A stretch of DNA of 64,000 nucleotides. It comes from JBDIAG01 sp963835085 (GTDB taxonomy: Bacteria; Actinomycetota; Actinomycetes; Actinomycetales; CAWJMD01). The position numbers and the translations under genes were made by a program. This document shows positions 52,548-61,847 of this stretch, piece by piece. The number at the start of each line of letters is the position of its first letter. Positions within the stretch are counted from its first letter, which is position 1. The stretch spans positions 3,472,001-3,536,000 of the forward strand of contig CAWIED010000001.1 of assembly GCA_963835085.1 (NCBI GenBank). Direction: 5' to 3'. Under the pieces are notes generated by a model, which worked only from the letters and a program-made list of their open reading frames with translations, was not told where the DNA came from and searched no databases.

Positions 52548-55052
52548 ATGGGCCAGGCGGCGTCAACCCAACAGCGGGCCCAGGCGGCATCGGCTCGTGG
52601 CCAGCACGAGCTGGCCGCCCGCCTGCTGCGACGCGCACTGCACGACGGCAAGGCGTTGTCGCGCGAGGAGCGCACCCGCGCCCTGATCAGCCTTGCCCTC
52701 GCGGAGGCGGAGCTCGGGGGTCTCGACTCCGGCCTGCGCGTGCTCGACGATGCGTTGGCCGAGGTGTCCAGTGACGAGGTGCGCCTGCAGGCGCTCCTGC
52801 ACGGCCAGCGGGGAGTGCTGCTGCTGCGCTCGGGCCAGTACAGACGGTCTTGGCCCGAGCTCAACGCTGCCGCCGGGGGTCTGGAGGCCGACGACCCCGA
52901 ACGCATCAAGGTGCTCATCAATCGAGGCGTCGTGGCCTTGCGTGTCACCCAGCTCGACCAGGCCGCAACGGATTTCAGCACCAGCCTGGAACTGGCCCGG
53001 CACCAGGGGCTGAGCTTCGAGGAGGCCGTCTCGGTGACGAACCTCGGCTATCTGGCGTTCGTGCGCGGCGACCTGCCGCAGGCGCTGCGGATGACCGAGA
53101 CGGCCCAGGAGATCCTGGCGCCACAGTCGGCCTGGCTCGCGGGCGTCTGCGCGCGGGGCCGTGCCGACGTGCTGCTGGCAGCGGGCCTGCTCGGCGAAGC
53201 GGAAGGCGAATACCGGCACGCCGTCGACAAGCTCACGAAGCAGGGGCATCGGCAGGATCGTGGCCAGGCAGCCCTCGGCCTGGCCGAGATCGAGCGGCTA
53301 CGCCGCAATTACCCGTCGGCCCGGGCCTGGGCCCGTCGGGCCGCTCGGCTCTTCGACTCCCGCGGCAGCTCCGGGTGGGCGCTGCTGGCCGACCTCGAGC
53401 TCGTCTGGATCGAGAGCCTGGCCCGGCCGCAGTTGGCCGTGCAGCTCGCAGGTGACCTCGAAACGCGGCTGGCTGGCCACGGGCTGCGTGAAGAAGCCAG
53501 CCTTGCGCGGTTGCTCCGGATCGGCTCCCTGATCGCCATCGGCCGCATCGGGGAGGCCGAGGCCGTCGCCGGGCAGCGTGACTCCGGGCGACGCGGCACC
53601 CGGATGGCAACCCGGATGCTGGCGTACGAGGTGCGGGCACAGCTGCACGCCGCAGCCGGCAATGCCAACCGAGCGCAACGCACCCGCCAACGCGGTCTCG
53701 CCGATCTGCACAGGTACCAGGCCCAGTTCGGCAGCGTCGACCTGCTCACGGCGGCGAGTCGGATCGGCATCACTCTGGCCACCGACGGGCTCCGGCGCGC
53801 TCTGGCGGGCGGGCGGGCCGCCAGCGTCCTGCAGTGGTCGGAGCAGGTGCGCGCCACGAGCGTCCGGATGCCCAACGTGCGCCCACCGCAAGACCCGCGA
53901 ACCGCCGAACTGCTTGCGAGCCTGCGCTACGTGCAATCGAGCCAGCGCACCAGCCAACTGCTGTCAGAACCGGTGGACGCCGATCTTGCCCGCCAGGCTC
54001 GCGACCTGACGCGTCAGATTCGTGAGCACACGTGGAACACCGCCGCCCACCGCCGGATCGAACGACCGGTGCAGCTCGGGCAGCTGCGCGCCCAACTCGA
54101 CGACGGGGCGATCGTGCTGTCGTTGATGGGCGTCGACGAACAGGTGCACGGCTTCGTCGTCACGGCCAACCGCACTCGTCAGATGGTGGTGGTCGACGAC
54201 CTGCCCAGCGTCCGGAACACGATCTGGCGGCTGCGTGCCGATCTCGATCAACTTGCCCGGGCCCGGCTGCCCGCCCGGATGCGTCAGAGCGTCGCCGGTA
54301 GCGCGGCACACGGACTGCGCCGTCTCGACGCCCTGGTCGGCTCGGCGCTGGCCGATCTCGACACGGGCGGCCCGCTGATTCTCGTGCCGTCAGGACAGGC
54401 GGCGCTCGTGCCGTGGCAGCTGGTGCCGAGGTTGCGCGATCGCCTGGTGTGCGTGGTTCCCTCGCTGACCTGGTGGGTGCATCAGCGCGAGAGCGGCCCG
54501 CTGCCGGCCGGTGGCCGGGAGGTGCACGTGGCCGGGCCCGACGTGGACCGCGCCGAACCCGAGGCGCGCGCCGCGGCCGGCGGACAACCCGACGCCCGGG
54601 TGCTCGCGGGCGAGGACGCCACCGTCGCAGCCACCCTGGCGGCGATGGACGGCGCGGCGACCTTGCACGTGGCCGCGCACGGCCTGCACGAGGCCGACAA
54701 CCCGCTGTTCTCGCGGCTGCTGCTCGCCGACGGCTGGCTCTACGGCCACGACCTCGACTCGGTGTCGCAGCTGCCCCAGCATGCGGTGCTGTCGGCGTGC
54801 GAGACGGGGATGTCGAGCATCCGGCCGGGAGATGAGGCCCTGGGCCTGACCGCCGCCCTGTTGCACGGCGGCTGCCGGTGCGTGGTGTCAGCTGTGGCGA
54901 AGGTCAACGACGACGTGGCCGAGCACGTGGCCGTCGAGCATCACCGGGCCTTGCGCACCGGCGCCCAGCCGGCGCGGGCCTTGCAGACCGCGCTGGCCGG
55001 GCTGGAGCCCGAACAGGCGGCTCCCTTGGTGTGCTTCGGGATGGGCTGGTGA
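52548..55052 (+). CDS. TPR-CHAT caspase-like protease
   Basis: 834 residues. The first 480 or so are helical TPR-like repeats (RGQHELAARLLRRALHDG; ERIKVLINRGVVALRVTQLDQAATDF; EAVSVTNLGYLAFVRGDLPQALRM). The C-terminal CHAT domain has the catalytic dyad H711 (HVAAHG) and C751 (LSACETG), with the usual DEALGLTAALLHGGCRCVVSAVAKVNDD after it. CHAT proteases cleave proteins after activation by a partner, as in type III-E CRISPR (Craspase) and antiphage systems. With the S8 protease it probably forms a two-protease cascade; the trigger is unknown. Confidence 0.93.
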   Translation: MGQAASTQQRAQAASARGQHELAARLLRRALHDGKALSREERTRALISLALAEAELGGLDSGLRVLDDALAEVSSDEVRLQALLHGQRGVLLLRSGQYRRSWPELNAAAGGLEADDPERIKVLINRGVVALRVTQLDQAATDFSTSLELARHQGLSFEEAVSVTNLGYLAFVRGDLPQALRMTETAQEILAPQSAWLAGVCARGRADVLLAAGLLGEAEGEYRHAVDKLTKQGHRQDRGQAALGLAEIERLRRNYPSARAWARRAARLFDSRGSSGWALLADLELVWIESLARPQLAVQLAGDLETRLAGHGLREEASLARLLRIGSLIAIGRIGEAEAVAGQRDSGRRGTRMATRMLAYEVRAQLHAAAGNANRAQRTRQRGLADLHRYQAQFGSVDLLTAASRIGITLATDGLRRALAGGRAASVLQWSEQVRATSVRMPNVRPPQDPRTAELLASLRYVQSSQRTSQLLSEPVDADLARQARDLTRQIREHTWNTAAHRRIERPVQLGQLRAQLDDGAIVLSLMGVDEQVHGFVVTANRTRQMVVVDDLPSVRNTIWRLRADLDQLARARLPARMRQSVAGSAAHGLRRLDALVGSALADLDTGGPLILVPSGQAALVPWQLVPRLRDRLVCVVPSLTWWVHQRESGPLPAGGREVHVAGPDVDRAEPEARAAAGGQPDARVLAGEDATVAATLAAMDGAATLHVAAHGLHEADNPLFSRLLLADGWLYGHDLDSVSQLPQHAVLSACETGMSSIRPGDEALGLTAALLHGGCRCVVSAVAKVNDDVAEHVAVEHHRALRTGAQPARALQTALAGLEPEQAAPLVCFGMGW

Positions 55053-55073
55053 CTCGCGAACACTGCGTGCGGA

Positions 55074-56723
55074 TCAGGCGGGCACGTGTTCGTAGTCGAG
55101 CTGGTGGGCGTCGCGCTCCACCTGGTGGGCAACCTCTTCGGGCGATAGCCGCAAGGAGACCGCCCAGTAGAAGATCACCAGGCTGAACACCACGACCACC
55201 ACGATGTCCCACCAGTTGGGGATGATGCTCTTCGACCAATCGCCGTAGCGACCGAGTGCGCCGATGATCAGCTGGCCGCCCAGCCAGGGGCCGATCCACA
55301 TGGCGTGCCTGACCATGGCGAGGCTGCTCGTGTGGGCACGACTGGAGCCGATGGCGAAGATCACCAGGCCTGCCACCATGGCGCAGACGATCTTGATGGT
55401 GGTGCCGAATCCACCCCAGTAGATGATCAGGTTGGCTGAGCAGAATGCCGCGGGCAACACCAACTTTGGCGCCGGACAGCGATAGGAACGCGGACGATCA
55501 GGGTCGCTCTTGTGCAGCGACGCCAAAGCGACAGGCGCGATGGCATACATGACGGCCGTGGCACCAGTGACAGCGCTCACCAGTGAACTCCAACTCGGGA
55601 ATGGCCCGAACCCGATCATGCCGATCACCGCGCCCACCACAATGGAGACCACGGGCACGCCCTTGGAGTTTGTGCTCGCCAGCGCACTCGGCATTTCCCG
55701 CTCCTCGCCGAGGGCGTAGGAAAGCCGCGCTGTGGCACCGATGTAGACGATGCCGGTGCCGGACGGGGAAATGACGGCGTCGATGATGAGCACGACAGCC
55801 AGCCAACTGGCCCCCAAGGTCAATGCCAACGTGTACCAGGCGCCGTAGTCGGAGGGGTCGGTGCCCAGCGGCTGCTTCCAGCCATGCACGAGGTCGGCCG
55901 GGTTGAGGCCACCGATCAGCACGACCTGCAGCAGCGCATACAGCACGGCACCGATGGCCATCGCGGCGAGGATCGCCCGGGAGAGGTCCCGCTTCGGGTT
56001 GCGCGCCTCCCCGGCGAGCTGCACCGCCTGCTCGAAGCCCTGCAGCGCGAACACCACACCGCCCGTGAGTGCCGCGAACACACCGTGGAAGCCGAAGGGC
56101 ATGAAACCCCCTCCCGCGGTGAAGTTGCCGGGCTTGAACTGCAACGACGCCACCACCACGATGGCCAGCAGGGGAACGGCCGTCTTCCAGATCACCACGA
56201 TGGCGTTGCTCTCCGACATGAACTCTGCCCCAGCGAGATTCATGGCGGTGAACAGGATCATGAGAACGACGGCCACGATCAGGCCGTTGACGTTGAGCAG
56301 GCCCTGCTTGGGCCCGCGGGAGTAGATCATGCTGTAGTGCTCGTGCACCCAACCCACACTGTTGACATAGGTGATGGCCGCGAGCACCTCGATGGGGGCG
56401 ATGAAGACCGCCTGCAGCCAAGCCGCCCAGCCCGCGGTGAAGCCGGCTACGGAGCCGTGCGAGAAATAGGGGAAACGGCCGGCGCCACCGGCCACCGGGT
56501 AGGCGGCTCCCAGTTCCGCATATACCAGGGCCAGCAGACTGAGCATGGCCGCAGCCAAGACCCATGACAACACCGAGGCCGGGCCGGCCACCTCGGCTGC
56601 ATTGAGCGCCCCCAACAACCAGCCGGATCCGATGATGGAACCGAGCGAGACGAACATCAAGCCGTAAAAGCCTACGGTTCGCCGTAATTCTCCCGGGCTA
56701 TGCACGGCGCTCGGAGCGGACAT
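55074..56723 (-). CDS. APC-family amino-acid permease
   Basis: 549 residues from ATG 56723 (AGGGGAAG upstream; frame open to 56813). Twelve or so membrane helices; FVSLGSIIGSGWLLGALNAAEVAGPASVLSWVLAAA is the APC helix-1 signature with the substrate-binding GSG break, followed by YPVAGGAGRFPYF and FALQGFEQAVQLAGEARNPKRDL. Long C-terminus with a soluble basic/acidic tail. Amino-acid or amine uptake; closest in appearance to the aspartate/YhdG-like group, substrate unassigned. Confidence 0.92.
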   Translation of the reverse strand: MSAPSAVHSPGELRRTVGFYGLMFVSLGSIIGSGWLLGALNAAEVAGPASVLSWVLAAAMLSLLALVYAELGAAYPVAGGAGRFPYFSHGSVAGFTAGWAAWLQAVFIAPIEVLAAITYVNSVGWVHEHYSMIYSRGPKQGLLNVNGLIVAVVLMILFTAMNLAGAEFMSESNAIVVIWKTAVPLLAIVVVASLQFKPGNFTAGGGFMPFGFHGVFAALTGGVVFALQGFEQAVQLAGEARNPKRDLSRAILAAMAIGAVLYALLQVVLIGGLNPADLVHGWKQPLGTDPSDYGAWYTLALTLGASWLAVVLIIDAVISPSGTGIVYIGATARLSYALGEEREMPSALASTNSKGVPVVSIVVGAVIGMIGFGPFPSWSSLVSAVTGATAVMYAIAPVALASLHKSDPDRPRSYRCPAPKLVLPAAFCSANLIIYWGGFGTTIKIVCAMVAGLVIFAIGSSRAHTSSLAMVRHAMWIGPWLGGQLIIGALGRYGDWSKSIIPNWWDIVVVVVFSLVIFYWAVSLRLSPEEVAHQVERDAHQLDYEHVPA

Positions 56724-56885
56724 GAGTCTTCCCCTGTTCAATCTGGCCCGACAGCGGGCATTATGACCTCCGCGGAAACGAAGGCCTCGGCCTAGCGGCG
56801 CCCGGACGCTCATCGCACACTAGACGTCAAAGCCGTCGTTGTACCAGGGCACAAGATGGCAAAGATTTGTTTCCACAACGTAACG

Positions 56886-56910
56886 CCCGGCCGCTTTATC
56901 GGTGGCCGGG
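56886..56910 (-). terminator. hairpin after the 2-oxoacid dehydrogenase operon
   Basis: CCCGGCC (56886-56892) and GGCCGGG (56904-56910) with an 11-nt loop, 27 bp past the E2 stop codon on the minus strand. A smaller CTGAG/CTCAG stem overlaps the stop. No T-run. Confidence 0.5.
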
Positions 56911-56936
56911 TGTCGCGCGTCAATACTGAGAAATTC

Positions 56937-58379
56937 TCAGGTCCAGATGAGGCCCAATTCAGGGTCTTCGAGTACTGCTGCCACGTCGGCAAGAAAACGG
57001 GAACCGAGGTCGCCGTCGATCAGTCGATGATCGAACGACAGGCTCAACTGCATCACCTGGCGCACCGCCAGTTCACCGTCCACCACCCAGGGCATGGCGC
57101 GCACCTGGCCCATGGCGAGGATCGCCGCCTCACCGGGGTTGATGATCGGGGTGCCGCCGTCGACGCCGAAGACGCCGACGTTGGTGATCGTGATGGTGCC
57201 GCCACGTAGTGCGGCCGGTGGTGTCCTGCCCGCTCGCGCGGTCTCTGCCAGGTCGTGCAGGGCCAGCGCCAGGCTGCGCACGTCGAGGGTCTCCGCCCTG
57301 GGGATGTTCGGGACGATGAGACCGCGCGGGGTGGCGGCCGCGATGCCGAGGTTGACGTAGTGCTTGATCACGATCTCGCCCGCGGGCTCGTTCCACGTGG
57401 CGTTCACACCGGGGTTGCGTCGGATCGACAAGCAGAGCGCCTTGGCAACCAGCACGAGCGGCGAGAGCTTGACGTCTCGGAACTCCACACGCTGCTTGAG
57501 CCGGGCCAGCAGCTCAACGGTTCGGGTGACGTCGACGCTGACCCATTCGGTGGCGTGCGGAGCGGTGAACGCACTCGACACCATGGCCTGGGCGGTGAGC
57601 TTGCGGACCCCGGTGATGGGAATGCGTTCTTCCAGCCCATTCGGCGAGTCGGCCGGTGCCACGGTCCGGGTTGAGGCAGCGGCCGACACGTCGTCGCGCG
57701 TGATGAGCCCGCCTTCTCCGCTCGGGGTCAGCGAGGCGAGGTCGATGCCGAGGTCGCGAGCGAGCTTGCGCACCGGCGGCTTGGCGAGCACCCGGATATC
57801 GGGCGCCAGCGCCGGCGGCCTCACCTGACCCGTGGGAGGCAGTGCCCGGGCAACGCCCTCCACGGGCACCACCGGACGGGGCGGCCGGGGAGGGGCCACC
57901 GGTGTAGCTACCGGGCGTTGAGCCGAAAAGGCCTCTTGCAGAATGGGGGCAGCACTGCTCGCCACCCCGCTGCGGGGGCCGAACGAGTGCGGGGTGGCCC
58001 GGCGAGCGCGCCGGGCGGGAGTGCCCGGCTTGGGTCCGTAGCCGACGAGCATGGGCTGGCGCGCCTCATCGGCGGCGGGCTCAGCGGTCGTGGCGTCCGG
58101 CTTCGCGGGTTGCTCGGCTGCCGGAGCGCCGTCAGGGTCGACGTCGATGCTGATGATGGGCGAGCCCACCAAGGCGGTCGTGCCCGCGGGCACGTGGATC
58201 TCCACCACCCGCCCCGCATAGGGGGAGGGCAACTCGACGAGCGACTTGGCGGTCTCGATGTCGACAATGGGCTGGTTGACGTTCACGAGATCGCCGACGG
58301 CGACCTTCCAGGTGACGATGTCGGCTTCGGTGAGGCCCTCGGCGGGGTCGGGGAGCAGGAACTGCTTGATGGTCGGCAT
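56937..58379 (-). CDS. dihydrolipoamide acyltransferase (E2)
   Basis: 480 residues, ATG 58379. Domains: lipoyl (1-75, lysine in VDIETAKSLVELPSP), Ala/Pro linkers, peripheral-subunit-binding domain (VRKLARDLGIDLASLTPSGEGGLITRDDV, about 245-280) and acyltransferase (from about 255) ending in SFDHRLIDGDLG with the catalytic His-Asp. Third gene of an E1a-E1b-E2 unit, 13 bp after E1b. The single lipoyl domain and partner sequences suit the branched-chain type (BkdC) better than pyruvate. E3 is encoded elsewhere. Confidence 0.93.
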   Translation of the reverse strand: MPTIKQFLLPDPAEGLTEADIVTWKVAVGDLVNVNQPIVDIETAKSLVELPSPYAGRVVEIHVPAGTTALVGSPIISIDVDPDGAPAAEQPAKPDATTAEPAADEARQPMLVGYGPKPGTPARRARRATPHSFGPRSGVASSAAPILQEAFSAQRPVATPVAPPRPPRPVVPVEGVARALPPTGQVRPPALAPDIRVLAKPPVRKLARDLGIDLASLTPSGEGGLITRDDVSAAASTRTVAPADSPNGLEERIPITGVRKLTAQAMVSSAFTAPHATEWVSVDVTRTVELLARLKQRVEFRDVKLSPLVLVAKALCLSIRRNPGVNATWNEPAGEIVIKHYVNLGIAAATPRGLIVPNIPRAETLDVRSLALALHDLAETARAGRTPPAALRGGTITITNVGVFGVDGGTPIINPGEAAILAMGQVRAMPWVVDGELAVRQVMQLSLSFDHRLIDGDLGSRFLADVAAVLEDPELGLIWT

Positions 58380-58392
58380 GTCTGCTCTCCGC

Positions 58393-59379
58393 TCAGAAGG
58401 CCAGGCTGCGTTCGGCGGCGTCGAGGACGCGGTCGATGTCGGGCAGGTATTCCTCTTCGTACCGGCTCGGCGGATAGGGCAGATGGAACGCACCGACGCG
58501 CAGGACGGGCGCCTCCAGGCAGTAGAAGCAGCGTTCGGTAAGGCGCGCCGCGATCTCGGCACCGAGGCCGCCGAACACGGAGGCTTCGTGCACTACGACG
58601 AGGCGTCCGGTCTTGAGCAGGGAGGCCTCCAGCGTGCCGACGTCGAGCGGGGAGAGGCTGCGCAGGTCGACGACCTCGAGGTCGAGGCCGTCCTCGGCGG
58701 CCACGTCGGCCGCCACGAGTGCCGTCTTGAGCATGGGGCCGTAGGCGGCGATCGTCACCTGGCTACCCGGGCGGGCGACGCGGGCCTGGTGCAACGGCAT
58801 CGGCACGGTGGCGGTGTCGATGTCGCCTTTTTCCCAGTACCGGCGCTTGGGCTCGAAGAAGATCACCGGGTCGTCGCTGGCGATGGCCTGCTGGATCATC
58901 CAGTAGGCATCGTGCGCCGTGGCGCACGTGACCACCCGCAGCCCGGCGGTGTGCGCGAAGTAGGCCTCCGGGCTCTCGGAGTGATGCTCCACCGCGCCGA
59001 TCCCACCGCCGTACGGAATGCGCACGACCACAGGCAGTTTCAGCTTGCCCAGCGATCGAGCAGTCATCTTGGCGAGTTGGGACACGATCTGGTCGTAGGC
59101 GGGGTAGACGAAGCCGTCGAACTGGATCTCGCACACCGGACGGTAGCCGCGCAGGGCCAGCCCGATGGCCGTGCCGACGATGCCCGACTCCGCCAGCGGC
59201 GTATCGATGACCCGGTCTTCGCCGAAATCTTTCTGCAGCGAGTCGGTGATCCGGAAGACACCGCCGAGCCGGCCCACGTCCTCGCCCATGATGAGCACTT
59301 TGGGCTCGGCCTCCATCGCTGCCCGCAGCCCGAGATTGAGCCCCCTGGCGATCGTGGCCGGAACAATGGTCTCGCTCAC
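58393..59379 (-). CDS. 2-oxoacid dehydrogenase E1 beta
   Basis: 328 residues, GTG 59379 overlapping the E1a stop (GTGA). Transketolase-like: IMGEDVGRLGGVFRITDSLQKDFGEDRVIDTPLAESGIVG, RPVCEIQFDGFVYPAYDQIVSQ, YGGGIGAVEHHSESPEAYFAHTAGL and the C-terminal VVVHEASVFGGLGAEIAAR. Binds thiamine diphosphate with E1a and decarboxylates branched-chain 2-oxoacids (BkdB-like). Confidence 0.93.
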   Translation of the reverse strand: MSETIVPATIARGLNLGLRAAMEAEPKVLIMGEDVGRLGGVFRITDSLQKDFGEDRVIDTPLAESGIVGTAIGLALRGYRPVCEIQFDGFVYPAYDQIVSQLAKMTARSLGKLKLPVVVRIPYGGGIGAVEHHSESPEAYFAHTAGLRVVTCATAHDAYWMIQQAIASDDPVIFFEPKRRYWEKGDIDTATVPMPLHQARVARPGSQVTIAAYGPMLKTALVAADVAAEDGLDLEVVDLRSLSPLDVGTLEASLLKTGRLVVVHEASVFGGLGAEIAARLTERCFYCLEAPVLRVGAFHLPYPPSRYEEEYLPDIDRVLDAAERSLAF

Positions 59380-60554
59380 CGGGCCACCTCCGGTGCCTGA
59401 TCGTCGTGCCTGTCGTAGAACTGCGCGCGGTACCGCGCCGCCCACGCGCGTTCGGACTCCACCAGGGGATGCGGCTCGTGGTAGACGTGATCGAACATCG
59501 TGTCCGGGTCCGGATCCGGGGTGGCCAGCAGGTCGGCCCGCACGGTGGCCGCCAGATCGCTCGCCTCCGTGTCGATCTCGTCGAACCACGCGCCATCGGC
59601 CTGGCCGCTGCGGGCCAGGTAGGCCTTGAGCCGGGCGATGGGGTCCTTGAGCTTCCACTCCTCCACCTCGGCCTCGAACCGGTAGCGGGTGGGGTCGTCG
59701 GAGGTGGTGTGGGCGGCCATCCGGTAGGTGAAGGCCTCGATGAGGGTGGGGCCTTCACCGTTGCGGGCCCGGTCGAGAGCCTGCGTGGTGACCGCGAGCG
59801 TGGCGAGCACGTCGTTGCCGTCGACCCGGACCCCGGGAAAGCCGAAGCCGGAGGCCCTGCGGTACAACGGGATTCGAGTCTGACGCTCGTTGGGTTCGGA
59901 GATGGCCCACTGATTGTTCTGACAGAAGAACACCACGGGCGCATTGGCCACGGAGGCGAAGACGAACGACTCGTTGACGTCGCCCTGCGCGGTGGCCCCG
60001 TCGCCGAAGTAGACGATGACGGCCGCGTCGCGATCGGGATCGCCGGTGCCCACGGCTCCGTCGCGCTGAATGCCCATCGCATAGCCGGTGGCATGCAGGT
60101 TCTGGTTGCCGATGACGATCGTGTAGAGGTGGAAATTGTGCTCTGCCGGATCCCAGCCACCGTGGGTGATGCCTCGGAACATCCGCAGCACAGTCGTGAG
60201 GTCGACCCCACGACACCAGGCCACACCATGCTCGCGGTAACCGGGAAAGGCCATGTCTTGTGGGCGCAGCGCACGCCCGGAACCGATCTGCGCCGCCTCT
60301 TGGCCGAGCAGGCTGACCCAGAGCCCGAGCTGGCCTTGACGTTGCAGGGCAGTGGCTTCGAGATCGATCTTGCGCACGCACACGAGGTCGCGATAGAGGC
60401 CGCGTAGATCGTCTGTGGTGAGGTGCTCGATGAGCGGCGAGTAGACGGGATGCTCGATCCGCTCGCCCTCGGGCGTCAGCAGCTGTACGAGATCGCCATC
60501 GGCGACCTGCTTCGGATAGGCGCCAAAGACGCCGGCCGTCAAACCGTCACTCAC
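59376..60554 (-). CDS. 2-oxoacid dehydrogenase E1 alpha
   Basis: 392 residues from GTG 60554, chosen for AGGAG seven bases upstream; the frame is open to 60707. ThDP-binding GDGATAQGDVNESF (GDG...N), FPGYREHGVAWCRG, NQWAISEPNERQT and the phospho-loop-like RYRFEAEVEEW block. With E1b and E2 it forms the enzyme that turns branched-chain 2-oxoacids (or pyruvate) into acyl-CoA, supplying branched fatty-acid primers. Start of the three-gene operon; promoter in 60555-60830. Confidence 0.93.
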   Translation of the reverse strand: MSDGLTAGVFGAYPKQVADGDLVQLLTPEGERIEHPVYSPLIEHLTTDDLRGLYRDLVCVRKIDLEATALQRQGQLGLWVSLLGQEAAQIGSGRALRPQDMAFPGYREHGVAWCRGVDLTTVLRMFRGITHGGWDPAEHNFHLYTIVIGNQNLHATGYAMGIQRDGAVGTGDPDRDAAVIVYFGDGATAQGDVNESFVFASVANAPVVFFCQNNQWAISEPNERQTRIPLYRRASGFGFPGVRVDGNDVLATLAVTTQALDRARNGEGPTLIEAFTYRMAAHTTSDDPTRYRFEAEVEEWKLKDPIARLKAYLARSGQADGAWFDEIDTEASDLAATVRADLLATPDPDPDTMFDHVYHEPHPLVESERAWAARYRAQFYDRHDDQAPEVAR

Positions 60555-60630
60555 GGGCACTCCTGTCTCGGGGCGCCCGGGCGGTAACCTGCGGCGCTTG
60601 GCCAGGTCGGCACCTTCGTCGGCGCCTCTT

Positions 60631-60659
60631 AGGGGTGGTGCTGGGTAAACACCACCTCT
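60631..60659. promoter_or_regulatory. inverted repeat upstream of the E1 alpha gene
   Basis: AGGGGTGGTG (60631-60640) and CACCACCTCT (60650-60659), nine of ten paired, nine-base centre, 77 bp upstream of the start. Candidate operator or 5'-leader hairpin of the 2-oxoacid dehydrogenase operon. Confidence 0.45.
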
Positions 60660-60795
60660 TACGTTACCTCGCCCGTTGCGGTGAGCGGCCGGTTTGGCCA
60701 TAGCCACTAGGGCGGCCGGGCCGCGCCGGACCGCGCGGCTCGCCGGGCAGCCGATCGAGTGCTTAGGGCGCGCCGGCGAATTACCTGACGCTTAT

Positions 60796-60833
60796 TTTCC
60801 AGACGAGCCCTTAACTTTCCTGACGAGCCCTTA
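60796..60833 (-). repeat. 18-bp direct repeat at the end of the aldo/keto reductase gene
   Basis: TTTCC[A/T]GACGAGCCCTTA at 60796-60813 and 60816-60833, differing at one base; the right copy contains the reductase stop codon (TAA at 60831-60833 on the minus strand). A weaker third copy follows to the left. Looks like local duplication of the gene end. Confidence 0.6.
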
Positions 60834-61766
60834 GCCGGTGACGCCGTCAAGCTCTGTGAGCAGCTCCGGGGCCAGCCTCAGGTCGCCCGCAGCGAGGTTG
60901 GCGTCGAGGTGAGCAGCATCGGCCGTGCCCGGAACGAGCAGGGTGTGGGGCGCGTGGGCGAGCAGCCATGCCAGGCCGACCTGGGTGGGTGTGACACCGA
61001 GCTCGGCGGCGATGCGCCGGACGACCGCGTTGTCACCCACCTTGGGGGTGCTGGCGTACGCGCCGCCGAGCGGAGCGAACGGCACCCAGGCGATGCCTTG
61101 CGCAAGGCAGAACTGCAGCAGGTCTTCGAACTCGCGGCTTACGAGCGAGTACGAGTTCTGCACGCAGACCACACCCGCGGGCGCGGCGGCCCGCAACACC
61201 GCGAGGTCTACGCCGCTGAGCCCGATGGCGCCGATCTTGCCCTCGTCAACCAGGGCGAGCAGGACGGCCAGCTGGTCGTCGAGTGGGACGATCTGGTCTC
61301 CTTCCGCGCGGACCCCCGGCGGCACGTCCATCCGACGCAGGTTCACGACGTCCAGACGCTCGGCGCCCAGACTGCGCAGGTTGTCGTGCACGCTGGCCCG
61401 CAACTGCTCGGGGCGCTGGGCGACGCGCACCGGGACGGGTCCGCCGGGGGCTGGATCGGCGCCCACCTTGGTGACCACGACGACGTCCGGTCGGGCCTGC
61501 ACAGCGCGGCGCACGATGTCGTTGACGAACCCGTTGCCGTAGAACTCTGCGGTGTCGAGGTGGTTCACGCCCCTGTCGAGCGCGTGCCGCAGGAGTGCCA
61601 GTGCTGCGTCGGGTTCGGCGCGGAGCCGGTCGAGCTGCATGGCGCCGTATCCGACGCGGGCCACGAGGCGATCGCCCAAGGCAGCGGTTCCCCCGGGTGC
61701 TGCAGGTGTGTGCATTTCTCCAGCTGCCTGGATTTCTCCTGGTGCGTGGATGTCGCCATCGGCCAC
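60831..61766 (-). CDS. aldo/keto reductase
   Basis: 311 residues from GTG 61766, where GGGAGG lies seven bases upstream; ATG 61715 would drop 17 residues. AKR barrel: VARVGYGAMQL, HLDTAEFYGNGFVNDIV (catalytic Asp and Tyr), VVVVTKVGADP (Lys) and GLSGVDLAVLRAAAP; the catalytic His position is replaced: the usual MHRxD is here LRRMDVP. NADPH-dependent reduction of aldehydes or ketones. Divergent from the TetR regulator with a shared operator. Confidence 0.9.
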   Translation of the reverse strand: MADGDIHAPGEIQAAGEMHTPAAPGGTAALGDRLVARVGYGAMQLDRLRAEPDAALALLRHALDRGVNHLDTAEFYGNGFVNDIVRRAVQARPDVVVVTKVGADPAPGGPVPVRVAQRPEQLRASVHDNLRSLGAERLDVVNLRRMDVPPGVRAEGDQIVPLDDQLAVLLALVDEGKIGAIGLSGVDLAVLRAAAPAGVVCVQNSYSLVSREFEDLLQFCLAQGIAWVPFAPLGGAYASTPKVGDNAVVRRIAAELGVTPTQVGLAWLLAHAPHTLLVPGTADAAHLDANLAAGDLRLAPELLTELDGVTG

Positions 61767-61791
61767 GGGGTGCCTCCCGGTATGCTCGCGA

Positions 61792-61813
61792 TAAGTGGAG
61801 AGTCCTCCGCTTA
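61792..61813. promoter_or_regulatory. TetR operator between reductase and regulator
   Basis: TAAGTGGAG (61792-61800) and CTCCGCTTA (61805-61813), eight of nine bases paired around a 4-bp centre. Lies in the 81-bp gap between the divergent genes. Typical of TetR repressors that control a divergent oxidoreductase and themselves. Confidence 0.8.
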
Positions 61814-61847
61814 CTTGGACGCTAACACAACCGGAGGGTGTTCCGCT

